Source of the DNA: Catalinimonas alkaloidigena
GTDB taxonomy: Bacteria; Bacteroidota; Bacteroidia; Cytophagales; Cyclobacteriaceae
DNA: 64,000 nucleotides
Direction of reading: 5' to 3'
Assembly: GCF_029504655.1 (NCBI RefSeq)
Contig: NZ_JAQFIL010000001.1
Span: 4,903,001-4,967,000, forward strand
The notes under the pieces are model-generated. The model saw only the letters and a program-made list of their open reading frames with translations, did not search any database and was not told the DNA's origin. Below, piece after piece: positions 9,097-17,414 of the stretch. The position numbers and the translations under genes were made by a program. The stretch's first letter is position 1; each line of letters opens with the position of its first letter.

Positions 9097-9852
9097 CTAT
9101 AGACGCTTGATCTTAATATTGCGGAAATAGACCTTATCATGATGGTCGGTAAGCATTATATGTCCACTTGGCACCTCACCATAATTAGTGTAATTTTTAA
9201 ATTTGGTATTCATTTTCTTTTGAAGAAAATCCTGACTTCCTCTTTCATAACTGACCACCTTTACTCCATTCAGCCAGTGTTCTACCTGATTATTTTTAGA
9301 TACGATGCTTCCCTGGTTCCATTGTCCGGGAGGTAAAAGCTTTTTGTTTTCAGGACTGTATAAAAGATAAAGCGCGGCAGTAGTTACTGTTTCGTCTTTA
9401 CGATCCTGTATATCAGGATTATTCACGTCGTCAATAATCTGATATTCTGGGCCATTTATCGCTGTTTCACCATTTTTTTCGTTGGTAATCTCAGCCACAT
9501 AATACTTAATCCCACTGTTAGCCCCTTCGGTGAGGTTAAACTCAAAGCTAAGATTAAAGTCACCATATTTCTCTTTGGTGACAATGTTCCCTCCCTCATG
9601 CAATACCAAAGCTCCATTTTCTATTTCCCAGCCGTTTTCAGGGAATTGATCGGTACCCAGTTCTACCCAATGGTCAGTACCACTTCCATCAAATAACATG
9701 GTCCAGCCTTCGGACTCACTACTGCTGAACTGCTCCTTATCTTCTTTTGTAGCATTTTCTTCCTGACTATTCTCCGTATGATTTCCCCGGGGGCTGGAAC
9801 AGCCTAAGACAGCAGACAAAAAAGTAAATATTACTATTGATTTGATCATCAT
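9097..9852 (-). CDS. DUF1080 (3-keto-disaccharide hydrolase) lipoprotein
   Basis: A 251-residue lipoprotein with a signal ending in VLGC, a low-complexity acidic/Ser linker (about 20-48) and one concanavalin-like DUF1080 domain. It shows the family start GWTMLFDGSGTDHW, a central GxNSGIKYYV, and the ending GHIMLTDHHDKVYFRNIKIKRL. Members of this family are exported in Bacteroidota, and some cleave 3-keto-glycosides made by Gfo/Idh/MocA oxidoreductases. Several exported Gfo/Idh proteins are encoded in this window. It lies 70 nt behind the propeller gene at 9923-11296 and is probably the last gene of that operon. Whether it is a hydrolase or a lyase cannot be told. Confidence 0.85.
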   Translation of the reverse strand: MMIKSIVIFTFLSAVLGCSSPRGNHTENSQEENATKEDKEQFSSSESEGWTMLFDGSGTDHWVELGTDQFPENGWEIENGALVLHEGGNIVTKEKYGDFNLSFEFNLTEGANSGIKYYVAEITNEKNGETAINGPEYQIIDDVNNPDIQDRKDETVTTAALYLLYSPENKKLLPPGQWNQGSIVSKNNQVEHWLNGVKVVSYERGSQDFLQKKMNTKFKNYTNYGEVPSGHIMLTDHHDKVYFRNIKIKRL

Positions 9853-9922
9853 GTTTCAAGTTATGGTTTAGTAAAAGTGATTTATGTTATAAATTCTATG
9901 AAAATATTTTTTGACAGAAATC

Positions 9923-11296
9923 CTATATTTTAGCAAGAGGATCAGCAAATTTTACCAGATCCTGAATCTGTTTTCCTTCATGCTCAAATCTGGCGAGCAT
10001 ATAAATATGACCATCTTTACCTACTGCAATGGAATTCACATAGGTAGGCCTTGAGCCATCCTGATAAAAAACACGACCATGATCCTGGTATTTTTGCCGT
10101 TGGATATTGTAGGTTACCAAATGCAAATTCTCCAGCCCCTTTGCCGCTCCTTTTGCTATGGATTTCTTACCCTCAATCCGCTTTCCATTTTTGTAGATAG
10201 GTCCACCGGTAAGATAATAGATGGTTTCACCATCGGGTGCTAACTGAAATCCCAGATAACCATAACTAAACTGGTCATACATACCACTTTTTCTGGAGGG
10301 TGCAGAGGTAATCCGCTCTACCAGTTCTACTGTCTTTTTGGTTGGGTCAAAGCGGAATAGATAGCCTGAGTTACCATGAACTCCATAGGCAACTTCTTCC
10401 GGAGGATACCAGAAAATTTTTCTCCAGTTGTAGCCCATACTGCCGGGTCTGTCGGTATCATATACGCCAAAATAGTCTCGCCTTAAATTCACTTCTTCCA
10501 ATTTCTGTATTGCCCCCCTTTCTGGACAAAAGAAAAATATATCACCTTCGGCAGAAGAGAAATAAACTTTACCATCACGGGGGTCCACACACAAAGAGCG
10601 ACAAAGTACCCGATAGTCTTCTCCCGGCACACCGGCTTCTCCCATAGCGGAGACCAGGCCATAGCTGGTCAGTTTGTCTTGGCAGATATCATACCTAATA
10701 AAATTTCCTTTGGGCCAGGTGATTCCATAAAGCTGCTTTCGCTGCTTATCCATCGTCATTGTCAGGATACCTTCTCCCTCCGGTACGGTCGCTAAATCTA
10801 TGTATTTCCCAGTCCTGAGGTCATAAGCCAGAAAATGGCCACCACCGTAGCGTTGATATCCCGGGGGAGGGTTTTCTGGCATACGATCCATACCATTAAT
10901 TAGTTCATAATACCCGATATGCGTAGCAAAGTAGAGCCTTCCATCATTTTCTTCAAAATTGACATGACTTTTACCCTGAGGTATTCGCTTCATGTCTTTC
11001 TCACCACATATTTCAGTTAAATCAGCTAGAAAGCTGATCTGATCAGTTTTGGGATCATATACACACATTTGTCCCCCTACTTCTATAGAGTCTGAAGAAA
11101 GTATGTAATAAATTTTGCCATCACTGGCTAAAGAAATGGCATTGTAAGTATCGTGTGCTTTGTCAAATCCAGAGAAATAGGGTTTTGCAATAAGGTGATC
11201 ATTCTCTATATCACTTATTGCGTTAAGGTTGTTAGCTTCAATCATTTTTAATGTATTTCCTTTTACTAAGGAAGAATGATATAATCTATCCTCCAT
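9923..11296 (-). CDS. Beta-propeller-like protein of unknown function
   Basis: A 457-residue protein with repeated blade-like motifs (GKIYYILSSDS, GRLYFATH, KQLYGITWPKG, GKVYFSSAEGDIFFF, ETIYYLTGG, GHIYMLARFEH), so a six- to seven-bladed propeller is likely. I chose the ATG at 11294-11296; a TTG two codons upstream is the alternative. No signal peptide is visible, although the neighbours upstream are exported, so either it is cytoplasmic or its location is unresolved. It starts 11 nt after the ceramidase-like gene and is clearly co-transcribed with it. I do not recognise a catalytic function. Confidence 0.75.
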   Translation of the reverse strand: MEDRLYHSSLVKGNTLKMIEANNLNAISDIENDHLIAKPYFSGFDKAHDTYNAISLASDGKIYYILSSDSIEVGGQMCVYDPKTDQISFLADLTEICGEKDMKRIPQGKSHVNFEENDGRLYFATHIGYYELINGMDRMPENPPPGYQRYGGGHFLAYDLRTGKYIDLATVPEGEGILTMTMDKQRKQLYGITWPKGNFIRYDICQDKLTSYGLVSAMGEAGVPGEDYRVLCRSLCVDPRDGKVYFSSAEGDIFFFCPERGAIQKLEEVNLRRDYFGVYDTDRPGSMGYNWRKIFWYPPEEVAYGVHGNSGYLFRFDPTKKTVELVERITSAPSRKSGMYDQFSYGYLGFQLAPDGETIYYLTGGPIYKNGKRIEGKKSIAKGAAKGLENLHLVTYNIQRQKYQDHGRVFYQDGSRPTYVNSIAVGKDGHIYMLARFEHEGKQIQDLVKFADPLAKI

Positions 11297-11307
11297 CAGC
11301 AAAGTTT

Positions 11308-12693
11308 TTATTCGTTTATTAATTTTGATTCTACTTTTTTCACACCGGCCTGCTTTGCCAGCTCTATCATTCCATTGATAATATTAGATTCTATATCCGG
11401 GGACCAGGTAGAAGGCAGACCATATACAATTTGCGAACTTGCTCCTTCATAGCCCCCCTCACGTAGAATAGTAGTTGAGGGAATATAAGCCATGACATCG
11501 TTGGAATACCCCAGGACAAATATTTCATGGCCAAAAATCTGCTTGAGGAGTATGGAATATTCTACCACCAACTCACCGCCCAAACTGAATATAGGCTGAT
11601 CGCCTAACTTCAATATCTGCAGCGGATAAGGGTAGGAGCTTTCAAAAGCTTCGTCATGCTCCAGCTTGCTCAACATCTTCTGTGCCCACCTTTTCTGATA
11701 AGAGGATGATTCATCTATCATTTTTGTCAATGTTTCCTTGGTCGGCGGGCTGTCCAGCGACAAAGCTATCTCGGTATAAGCCGTGGTGAGATGCGGAGCC
11801 AGCTCTTTCATTTCTTCACTTAACACCCTCACAACTGCCGCAGCCAATGTCTGTCCGTACTGCTTTGCCAATGCCACCGTTCTTCTGGGCAGTGGATTCT
11901 GATCCGCACCAGCACCCTGAAAGAACAATGCGGTAGCATCGGGGTATCTTTTCTCTAATTCCATCTGGGCGAAACCCGGATAATCTCCTGACCATTGATA
12001 AAAACTGAGTACCGTAGGATGACAGGCATATCCAAATGCAATTGCCATCATCTCTCCCCCTTCTTTCTGAACTTTCATGACTGGCACCGCATAATCATTA
12101 GGCCCATTTAGATCGGTCTGCATATGTAAAGTAGCAGCATTGTTATTTCTTCTATTCACTTGAAAGCGGCTTGTGCCATTCCCTGTGAAGATCTTTACAG
12201 GTTCTAATGAGGCAAAAGCCTCGCTTACCAAATGCACAATCTGATCTTCCAAAACTGCCGAATAACCAGCTACTTCATTCAGTTGAGCCTCATTCAGCGG
12301 ATAGATATCGGATAAAGATTCCTCCAGTACAGGTCCTGAATGGGTATGAGAGCTATTCAGGAGAATCTGCGCCCTTGTCAAGTTCAGTTTTTCGTTCAAA
12401 CGATCTCTGATGCGATCCGATAATTTTTTAGGGACGCCTAGCAAGTCTGTAGAAATTAATACCGCCCGTTGACCAGACGCATCTTCTATGACCAGTGCTT
12501 TAGCCCATAAATCATGTAGCTTCCCTTCAGCGGGATGATCTCTAGCCCCATATCCAGCCATCCAAAGGTTTTGTTGGGGGGTAATGATCACTTTAGCTAC
12601 ACCTGCTTTCCAGCCCTCGGATGAAGATTGCGCATATACTATATTGGCGAAGAAAGCTGATGCCAAAACCGTTAGTATTAGTATTTCTTTCAT
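11308..12693 (-). CDS. Neutral/alkaline ceramidase-like secreted protein
   Basis: A 461-residue exported protein with a signal peptide ending near VYAQ. It belongs to the N-terminal domain family of neutral/alkaline non-lysosomal ceramidases: GWKAGVAKVIITP, LWAKALVIED, LISTDLLG, LNSSHTHSGP (zinc/active-site region) and AFGYACHPTVLS followed by FQGAGADQNP. True ceramidases are longer with a C-terminal beta domain, which is missing here, and this short type is common in polysaccharide loci, so a ceramide substrate is doubtful. Its ATG overlaps the stop of the aminotransferase gene by four bases (ATGA), which implies translational coupling. A paralogue is at 29526-30935. Confidence 0.85.
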   Translation of the reverse strand: MKEILILTVLASAFFANIVYAQSSSEGWKAGVAKVIITPQQNLWMAGYGARDHPAEGKLHDLWAKALVIEDASGQRAVLISTDLLGVPKKLSDRIRDRLNEKLNLTRAQILLNSSHTHSGPVLEESLSDIYPLNEAQLNEVAGYSAVLEDQIVHLVSEAFASLEPVKIFTGNGTSRFQVNRRNNNAATLHMQTDLNGPNDYAVPVMKVQKEGGEMMAIAFGYACHPTVLSFYQWSGDYPGFAQMELEKRYPDATALFFQGAGADQNPLPRRTVALAKQYGQTLAAAVVRVLSEEMKELAPHLTTAYTEIALSLDSPPTKETLTKMIDESSSYQKRWAQKMLSKLEHDEAFESSYPYPLQILKLGDQPIFSLGGELVVEYSILLKQIFGHEIFVLGYSNDVMAYIPSTTILREGGYEGASSQIVYGLPSTWSPDIESNIINGMIELAKQAGVKKVESKLINE

Positions 12694-14075
12694 CCTGCCG
12701 CGATATAAGATTTGATTTTACCCGCATTCTGCTGGATTTTCGCAATAGCTGAAGCTATATCATCCATATCAGATTTACTGCTCAGCAACATGCTTTGCGA
12801 TATCCATACTGCTTCTTCATTACATATGATGTCATTTTCAGGGCACTGGTTTCTTTCATGGTAAGCATCAATATCCAGCATTTCCGGAGAATACATCCTC
12901 TGGTAATTCTTTGTCTTAAATGCATTCCCCAGGTAAGGCATCTTATTCAGAGGGGCGTAACCTTTGTAGCAGGGTACTCCTTCTGCCTGTAGTGCTTTCA
13001 GGAAAGTTTCTCTGGGAAGGCCCTCAAAACCTTCTTTTTTATACCGGAATGGAAAAAGATGGAAGGCTGCCCGGGTCACGTTTTCATATAACTTATAAGG
13101 TACAATACCAGGAATATCTTTGATTTGTGCCCTAAGATATTCGGCATTCCGGCTGCGGATCTCTGTTTGTTCTTCCAAACGCTTTAACTGTGCCAGACCG
13201 ATAGCCGCCTGATATTCAGTGATGCGTAGTTTCGTTCCCAGCATGATAGTTCCGGCACCCACTTCCCCTACTACTGTTCCATAAGGGTTTCCGTAGTTAT
13301 GGTAAGCGTAACACCTATCCATAAATTCATCATCATCACTCACTATTGCCCCACCCTCACCTATGGGTAAGTTTTTAGAATTTTGAAAACTAAAGCATCC
13401 GGCATGGCCGAAGGTGCCCATTTTTTTGTGGTTAATTTCGGCAAGCCATGCCTGGCAAGCGTCTTCTACAACTACCAGCTTATGTTTGTTTGCAATTTGC
13501 ATGATCCTCTCCATATTACTGGGTAGACCTAAAATGTGTACCGGCATAATTGCTTTGGTACGAGGAGTGATTTTAGCTTCAATTTTATCAGGATCTATCT
13601 GAAATGTTTCAGGATCTATATCTGCAAAAACGGGAATCGCACCGGTTGCCAGGATGGCCTGTGCAGAAGCGATAAATGTATAGGGGGGCAAGATCACCTC
13701 ATCACCACCCCCTACATCCTGCTGTACCAAAGCCGCTATCAAAGCATTGGTGCCATTTACTACCGCGAGAGCCCGTTTAGCGCCTATAGTCTCAGCCCAT
13801 TTATTTTCAAACTCTTTGGCGATGTCAGATCTTGACCATACACCACTGCGAAGCACCTCAATTACCTTATCTTCATCTTGCTGAGGATGCCACTGGGGCC
13901 ACTCGGGCCACTCTTCTTTTCTTACTGCTTCTCCACCCATTAGCGCGGGTTTATTCTTATCGCTTATGATAGGGTTAAAATATTCGGCGTTCACACTTAT
14001 TGGTAACATAGCCCCCAATCCTGTTAAGGTATTTTGCTTTATAAACCGACGTCTTGAATACTCATTATTTTTCAT
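12690..14075 (-). CDS. DegT/DnrJ/EryC1/StrS aminotransferase with Tat signal
   Basis: A 461-residue fold-type I PLP-dependent protein. It starts with a Tat-like signal (SRRRFIKQNTLTGLGAMLPIS). The sugar-aminotransferase core then follows with ALAVVNGTNALIAAL, DEVILPPYTFIASAQAIL, VVVEDACQAW (Asp that holds the PLP pyridine) and FSFQNSKNLPIGEGG, where Lys should form the Schiff base. Usual family members act on nucleotide sugars in the cytoplasm. An exported copy is unusual, and Tat export would let it leave folded with PLP bound. It sits between a BNR_4 propeller gene and a ceramidase-like gene that it overlaps, so an extracytoplasmic keto-sugar or another carbonyl compound is the likely substrate; this is inference. 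Confidence 0.88.
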   Translation of the reverse strand: MKNNEYSRRRFIKQNTLTGLGAMLPISVNAEYFNPIISDKNKPALMGGEAVRKEEWPEWPQWHPQQDEDKVIEVLRSGVWSRSDIAKEFENKWAETIGAKRALAVVNGTNALIAALVQQDVGGGDEVILPPYTFIASAQAILATGAIPVFADIDPETFQIDPDKIEAKITPRTKAIMPVHILGLPSNMERIMQIANKHKLVVVEDACQAWLAEINHKKMGTFGHAGCFSFQNSKNLPIGEGGAIVSDDDEFMDRCYAYHNYGNPYGTVVGEVGAGTIMLGTKLRITEYQAAIGLAQLKRLEEQTEIRSRNAEYLRAQIKDIPGIVPYKLYENVTRAAFHLFPFRYKKEGFEGLPRETFLKALQAEGVPCYKGYAPLNKMPYLGNAFKTKNYQRMYSPEMLDIDAYHERNQCPENDIICNEEAVWISQSMLLSSKSDMDDIASAIAKIQQNAGKIKSYIAAG

Positions 14076-14133
14076 ACCGCGTTCTAATTTATTTTCACAC
14101 TTGTAAATAATTATTATAACATTTAGCGCTTTC

Positions 14134-15480
14134 TTAAAAGTTATTAGAAATTAATCCATACACTTTCAGATCATAATTACGATAAGTAGTATAGCGCCCT
14201 TTCAACCACAACAAAACCTCCCTTTGGTCACTACAGACAAGCATAGGGCGAATATTATCTTCATCTGAATTTTCAGTAACAGCCGTCCACTGCCAGCTAG
14301 CGCCCTGGTCTTTGGTGATGCCATGAAATATCTCATAACGCTGAGGGCCATTTTCCTGCAATGGACTTCCTGTCTCAGGATGTACGTCAGTAGAGATATA
14401 GACCACATCAGGGTCATTGGGATGCAGGCTGATGAGACCCGTGTATTCGTTTTCACCAGCATACAGCCGCGTGCCGGCATAGGCTATCTCATATGCATGC
14501 CACTGCTCTCCATCCCAGCGGGCATAATGATAGCGATGGTCAAAGCCTCCTTCTTCGGTATGCGTGGTCTCTCCCTGCCTGATGGGATCTTTGGTTACCG
14601 AAAAACCTACATATGGATAACCATTTTTATCTAATTCTATGTCACTGGTCCATGCTACATTTTTTCGGGTGCTAGAGTCACCATCATAGATGCAGGTAAA
14701 ATCATATGGTTTGAGACGGCTATTTTCCTGCTTGCTTAGCCCGCCTGCTTTCTGCCCGTCAGAGCCAAATACTTCATCACCTTCAATATATCCGTGATAG
14801 ATACTGTTATTATAATGCCTGGGATGTTCTTCAGTGGTGATAAAATGTATACGGTCCTTTTGATTCGTTGCATATCTCAGGTAAGGGCGCCCCGGAAAAG
14901 AAAATAGCTGCCTCCCATAGCTCCAGTTTTCTCCATCATCTTCTGAAACCATATAGTTCGGGTTATTGCCAATTCCCCGGTGAAAGTTATAGGTTTTGCC
15001 ACTTTCTGAAAGTCTGAACACATTTGAATAGGTGGTTCTTCCTCCTGTCTCGGCAGTTTTTTCTTCACCCCACTCACTGATATCGCCAGGGTTGGTGGAG
15101 ATACGGTAACGCATTTTCGTCTCTACCCCATGACCGGCATATACCGTCAGATATCTTCCGTCGGGGCGCTTGAGTAATGCTCCCACATTATGGTCATCTG
15201 CTTCAAAGGTTTGATCATTGATGACCACAGTCTGCTTCTCGCCCGTCTTCATGTTATAGCTGGTAACTGTATTCGCTCCTTCAGAAGTCACACCGGTAAA
15301 AAGTACCTGCTCCCCATCAATGAGGGCTCTGTCATCCTGAAACCAGCACCAACTGGAGTTATCATTTAATAAAACAGCCTGCTCTTGAATATCAGGTTTT
15401 TTATCAGTTCGCAAGGTATCCGAGAAAAGCGCAAAAACACTGGTGAATAAGTACAAGATGAAGGTGGTAAGTATATTCAT
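14134..15480 (-). CDS. Secreted BNR_4-type beta-propeller protein
   Basis: A 448-residue exported protein from the ATG at 15478-15480; a TTG eleven codons upstream is less likely. The start gives a clean signal peptide (MNILTTFILYLFTSVFA). The motifs WCWFQDDRALIDGEQVLF, ADDHNVGALL, GRTTYSNVFRLSES and VSEDDGENWSYG match the BNR_4 repeat family. That family includes polysaccharide lyases such as ulvan-lyase-like propellers, but also many uncharacterised members. It is the first gene after the hairpin at 15541-15600 and heads the tight run of exported genes down to 9097. A carbohydrate-active role is likely; the activity is unknown. Confidence 0.8.
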   Translation of the reverse strand: MNILTTFILYLFTSVFALFSDTLRTDKKPDIQEQAVLLNDNSSWCWFQDDRALIDGEQVLFTGVTSEGANTVTSYNMKTGEKQTVVINDQTFEADDHNVGALLKRPDGRYLTVYAGHGVETKMRYRISTNPGDISEWGEEKTAETGGRTTYSNVFRLSESGKTYNFHRGIGNNPNYMVSEDDGENWSYGRQLFSFPGRPYLRYATNQKDRIHFITTEEHPRHYNNSIYHGYIEGDEVFGSDGQKAGGLSKQENSRLKPYDFTCIYDGDSSTRKNVAWTSDIELDKNGYPYVGFSVTKDPIRQGETTHTEEGGFDHRYHYARWDGEQWHAYEIAYAGTRLYAGENEYTGLISLHPNDPDVVYISTDVHPETGSPLQENGPQRYEIFHGITKDQGASWQWTAVTENSDEDNIRPMLVCSDQREVLLWLKGRYTTYRNYDLKVYGLISNNF

Positions 15481-15540
15481 AAGTAGGTTGTGATCAGTAA
15501 TGAATAAAACCAAATGAAAATAGTCATTATTTTTTTATAG

Positions 15541-15600
15541 AGTATTAAGCTGTTATGGAACCTTTCCATTGCTCCGCTGGCTCCCTAACAGCTTAATATT
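15541..15600 (-). terminator. Long inverted repeat after SusD, probable terminator
   Basis: The arms 15541-15555 and 15586-15600 are complementary at 14 of 15 positions (TTAAGCTGTTA against TAACAGCTTAA). The 30-base loop holds a second perfect hairpin, ATGGAA-CCT-TTCCAT, at 15555-15569. It begins 5 nt beyond the SusD stop in the direction of transcription and precedes the BNR_4 gene. That position fits a terminator or an attenuating or mRNA-stabilising structure between the two operons. No strong U-run follows, so intrinsic termination may be partial. Confidence 0.6.
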
Positions 15601-15604
15601 AAAG

Positions 15605-17383
15605 TTATTCCACACCTGTACTCTCGTCTATCGTTTCAAGTGGGGGTGCGTTATTTTCAGCGCCTACATATCCTTCATTTTGATTGATCACTCCTTTGGT
15701 GTTGGCAGTGATAACATCCGCATCTATGGGCCAAAGCACATGATATGGTGCAATCCGTGGACTGTTCCCAATAATTACGGGCTGAATTTCATACATGATA
15801 TTATGAGCCATCACCCGGTCGTACCACCAGTTGTTTTCGCTGAAGGCCTCCAGGCTGTATCCATCCATTCCCAAGCTCGCCATGATATAAGATACCCTTA
15901 CTAATTCTGAATGCCGGGGGGATTCAATGAAAAGTTCTCTGGCTCGTTCATCAAAGATATAGTCAATGCTTACATCTCCTGCGGTGATCAGGTCGGCATT
16001 TGCACGTTCTCTTACAACATTGATGTCACTGGCTGCACTGGCAAAATCACCTTTCCAGTAATATGCCTCAGCCCTTAAAAGATACGTTTCTGCCAGCCGG
16101 AATATGTACCAATCACCATTTCCTCCCATAGGAACTGCATTTGGATCTTGTTGAGGCGCATAAGTTTTGTAAAAAGGAAAAGGAAAAAGAAGCTGCACCG
16201 AATCCTGCGGATCAGCATAATTCATAGGGTCAATAGGCTCACCAAAATCAGCAGATGCAGGATTGTTATAGACCAGTTCATGTTTATCTACCCAGTTAAT
16301 ATCACTTCTCCTCAGGTCGGGAGTATTTTGCCAGTTATAGGCATCTGTTTCCCAGATGTCGTAGTAGCCATAGGGCGTACTCACCAGGTCAGGATTGCCT
16401 CTCCCCAGCGTATCATACATAGGACCCGAATCCATGGTGCCTGCCAGGCCTTCACTATCGCGGTTTCTACTGTGCCACCAGGAGGAATGATAGTGTCTCA
16501 TGGTATAAAGGCCAGTGGACTGTGCACCATTAGGGGCCTCAAAACGATCTACTGTCGCCAAGATAGTCTCTGTATTTTCAGGGCTATTCTTATTTTCCGG
16601 ACGATGAAGGTCCCAGATGAGATTTCTCACCGGATCATCTGCACTTACGCCAAATCTTTCGGTCATTAATGCATAAGGTCCATTAATGACCCTTGTGGCA
16701 GCTTCTATCGCCTTGTCAAATTCAAGATTGGCAAGGTATATTTTGGTAAGTAAATGGTTGCCCGCACCTTGGGTAATCGCTCCCGGAACTGCCGATTCTG
16801 GTAAATATTGAACCGCAAATTCCATATCAGCCTGGATTTTGTCCAGTATAGCCCAGCGGCTGTGGGTGAAGTAGTCCAGCTTGGCTCCTTGTACCTCCTG
16901 CCCTACAAAAGGCACGTCTCCATAGGCGTTTACTAACCAGTAGTACCAATAAGCACGGTGCCAGTAACCTTCGGCCAGAATGGTATTTCTTTCTTCCGGG
17001 CTATCCCACTCAATCTCATCAATACGTCCGATGAGTACATTGGTGTTTTTGATAAATTCGTATGCCTCAGAGAATAAAGGAAGAAAAGTGTAGTAGCGGT
17101 CAAAATAGGGCGTAGTCTGGTACCAATCCATCTGAAAAGTGGGGACGCCTGCTTCGGACGCAGCCCACTCTCCAACCATATAATACCTTCTGCCACCTGT
17201 AACCCCTTCGGTCAACGCTTTTCTCATTGTTACCAGCGCAGCTTCAAAGCCCGCCTCATCATTGAAAACATTAGAAGGAGAAAAAAAGGATAGCGGCTTG
17301 GGTTCCAGCAAGTCATCTGAGCAGGAAACCTGCAACAGAAATACCAGGAACAGTACCAAATATCTATTGAATATACGTTTCAT
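15605..17383 (-). CDS. SusD/RagB-family glycan-binding lipoprotein
   Basis: A 592-residue SusD, longer than the usual 500-550. It has a lipoprotein signal ending in LQVSC (Cys about residue 21), then DDLLEPKPLSFFSPSNVF. The TPR-like block ILAEGYWHRAYWYYWLVNAYGDVPF lies near residues 133-157, FRLAETYLLRAEAYYWKGD near 425, and the ending is LWPIDADVITANTKGVINQNEGY plus a short tail. It follows its SusC by 31 nt and ends right before an inverted repeat. With esterase and amidohydrolase genes directly upstream, the pair probably binds an esterified glycan fragment; that substrate guess is inference. Confidence 0.93.
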   Translation of the reverse strand: MKRIFNRYLVLFLVFLLQVSCSDDLLEPKPLSFFSPSNVFNDEAGFEAALVTMRKALTEGVTGGRRYYMVGEWAASEAGVPTFQMDWYQTTPYFDRYYTFLPLFSEAYEFIKNTNVLIGRIDEIEWDSPEERNTILAEGYWHRAYWYYWLVNAYGDVPFVGQEVQGAKLDYFTHSRWAILDKIQADMEFAVQYLPESAVPGAITQGAGNHLLTKIYLANLEFDKAIEAATRVINGPYALMTERFGVSADDPVRNLIWDLHRPENKNSPENTETILATVDRFEAPNGAQSTGLYTMRHYHSSWWHSRNRDSEGLAGTMDSGPMYDTLGRGNPDLVSTPYGYYDIWETDAYNWQNTPDLRRSDINWVDKHELVYNNPASADFGEPIDPMNYADPQDSVQLLFPFPFYKTYAPQQDPNAVPMGGNGDWYIFRLAETYLLRAEAYYWKGDFASAASDINVVRERANADLITAGDVSIDYIFDERARELFIESPRHSELVRVSYIMASLGMDGYSLEAFSENNWWYDRVMAHNIMYEIQPVIIGNSPRIAPYHVLWPIDADVITANTKGVINQNEGYVGAENNAPPLETIDESTGVE

Positions 17384-17414
17384 AGTTTAATTTTTTTACA
17401 GTGATAGCTCTACA

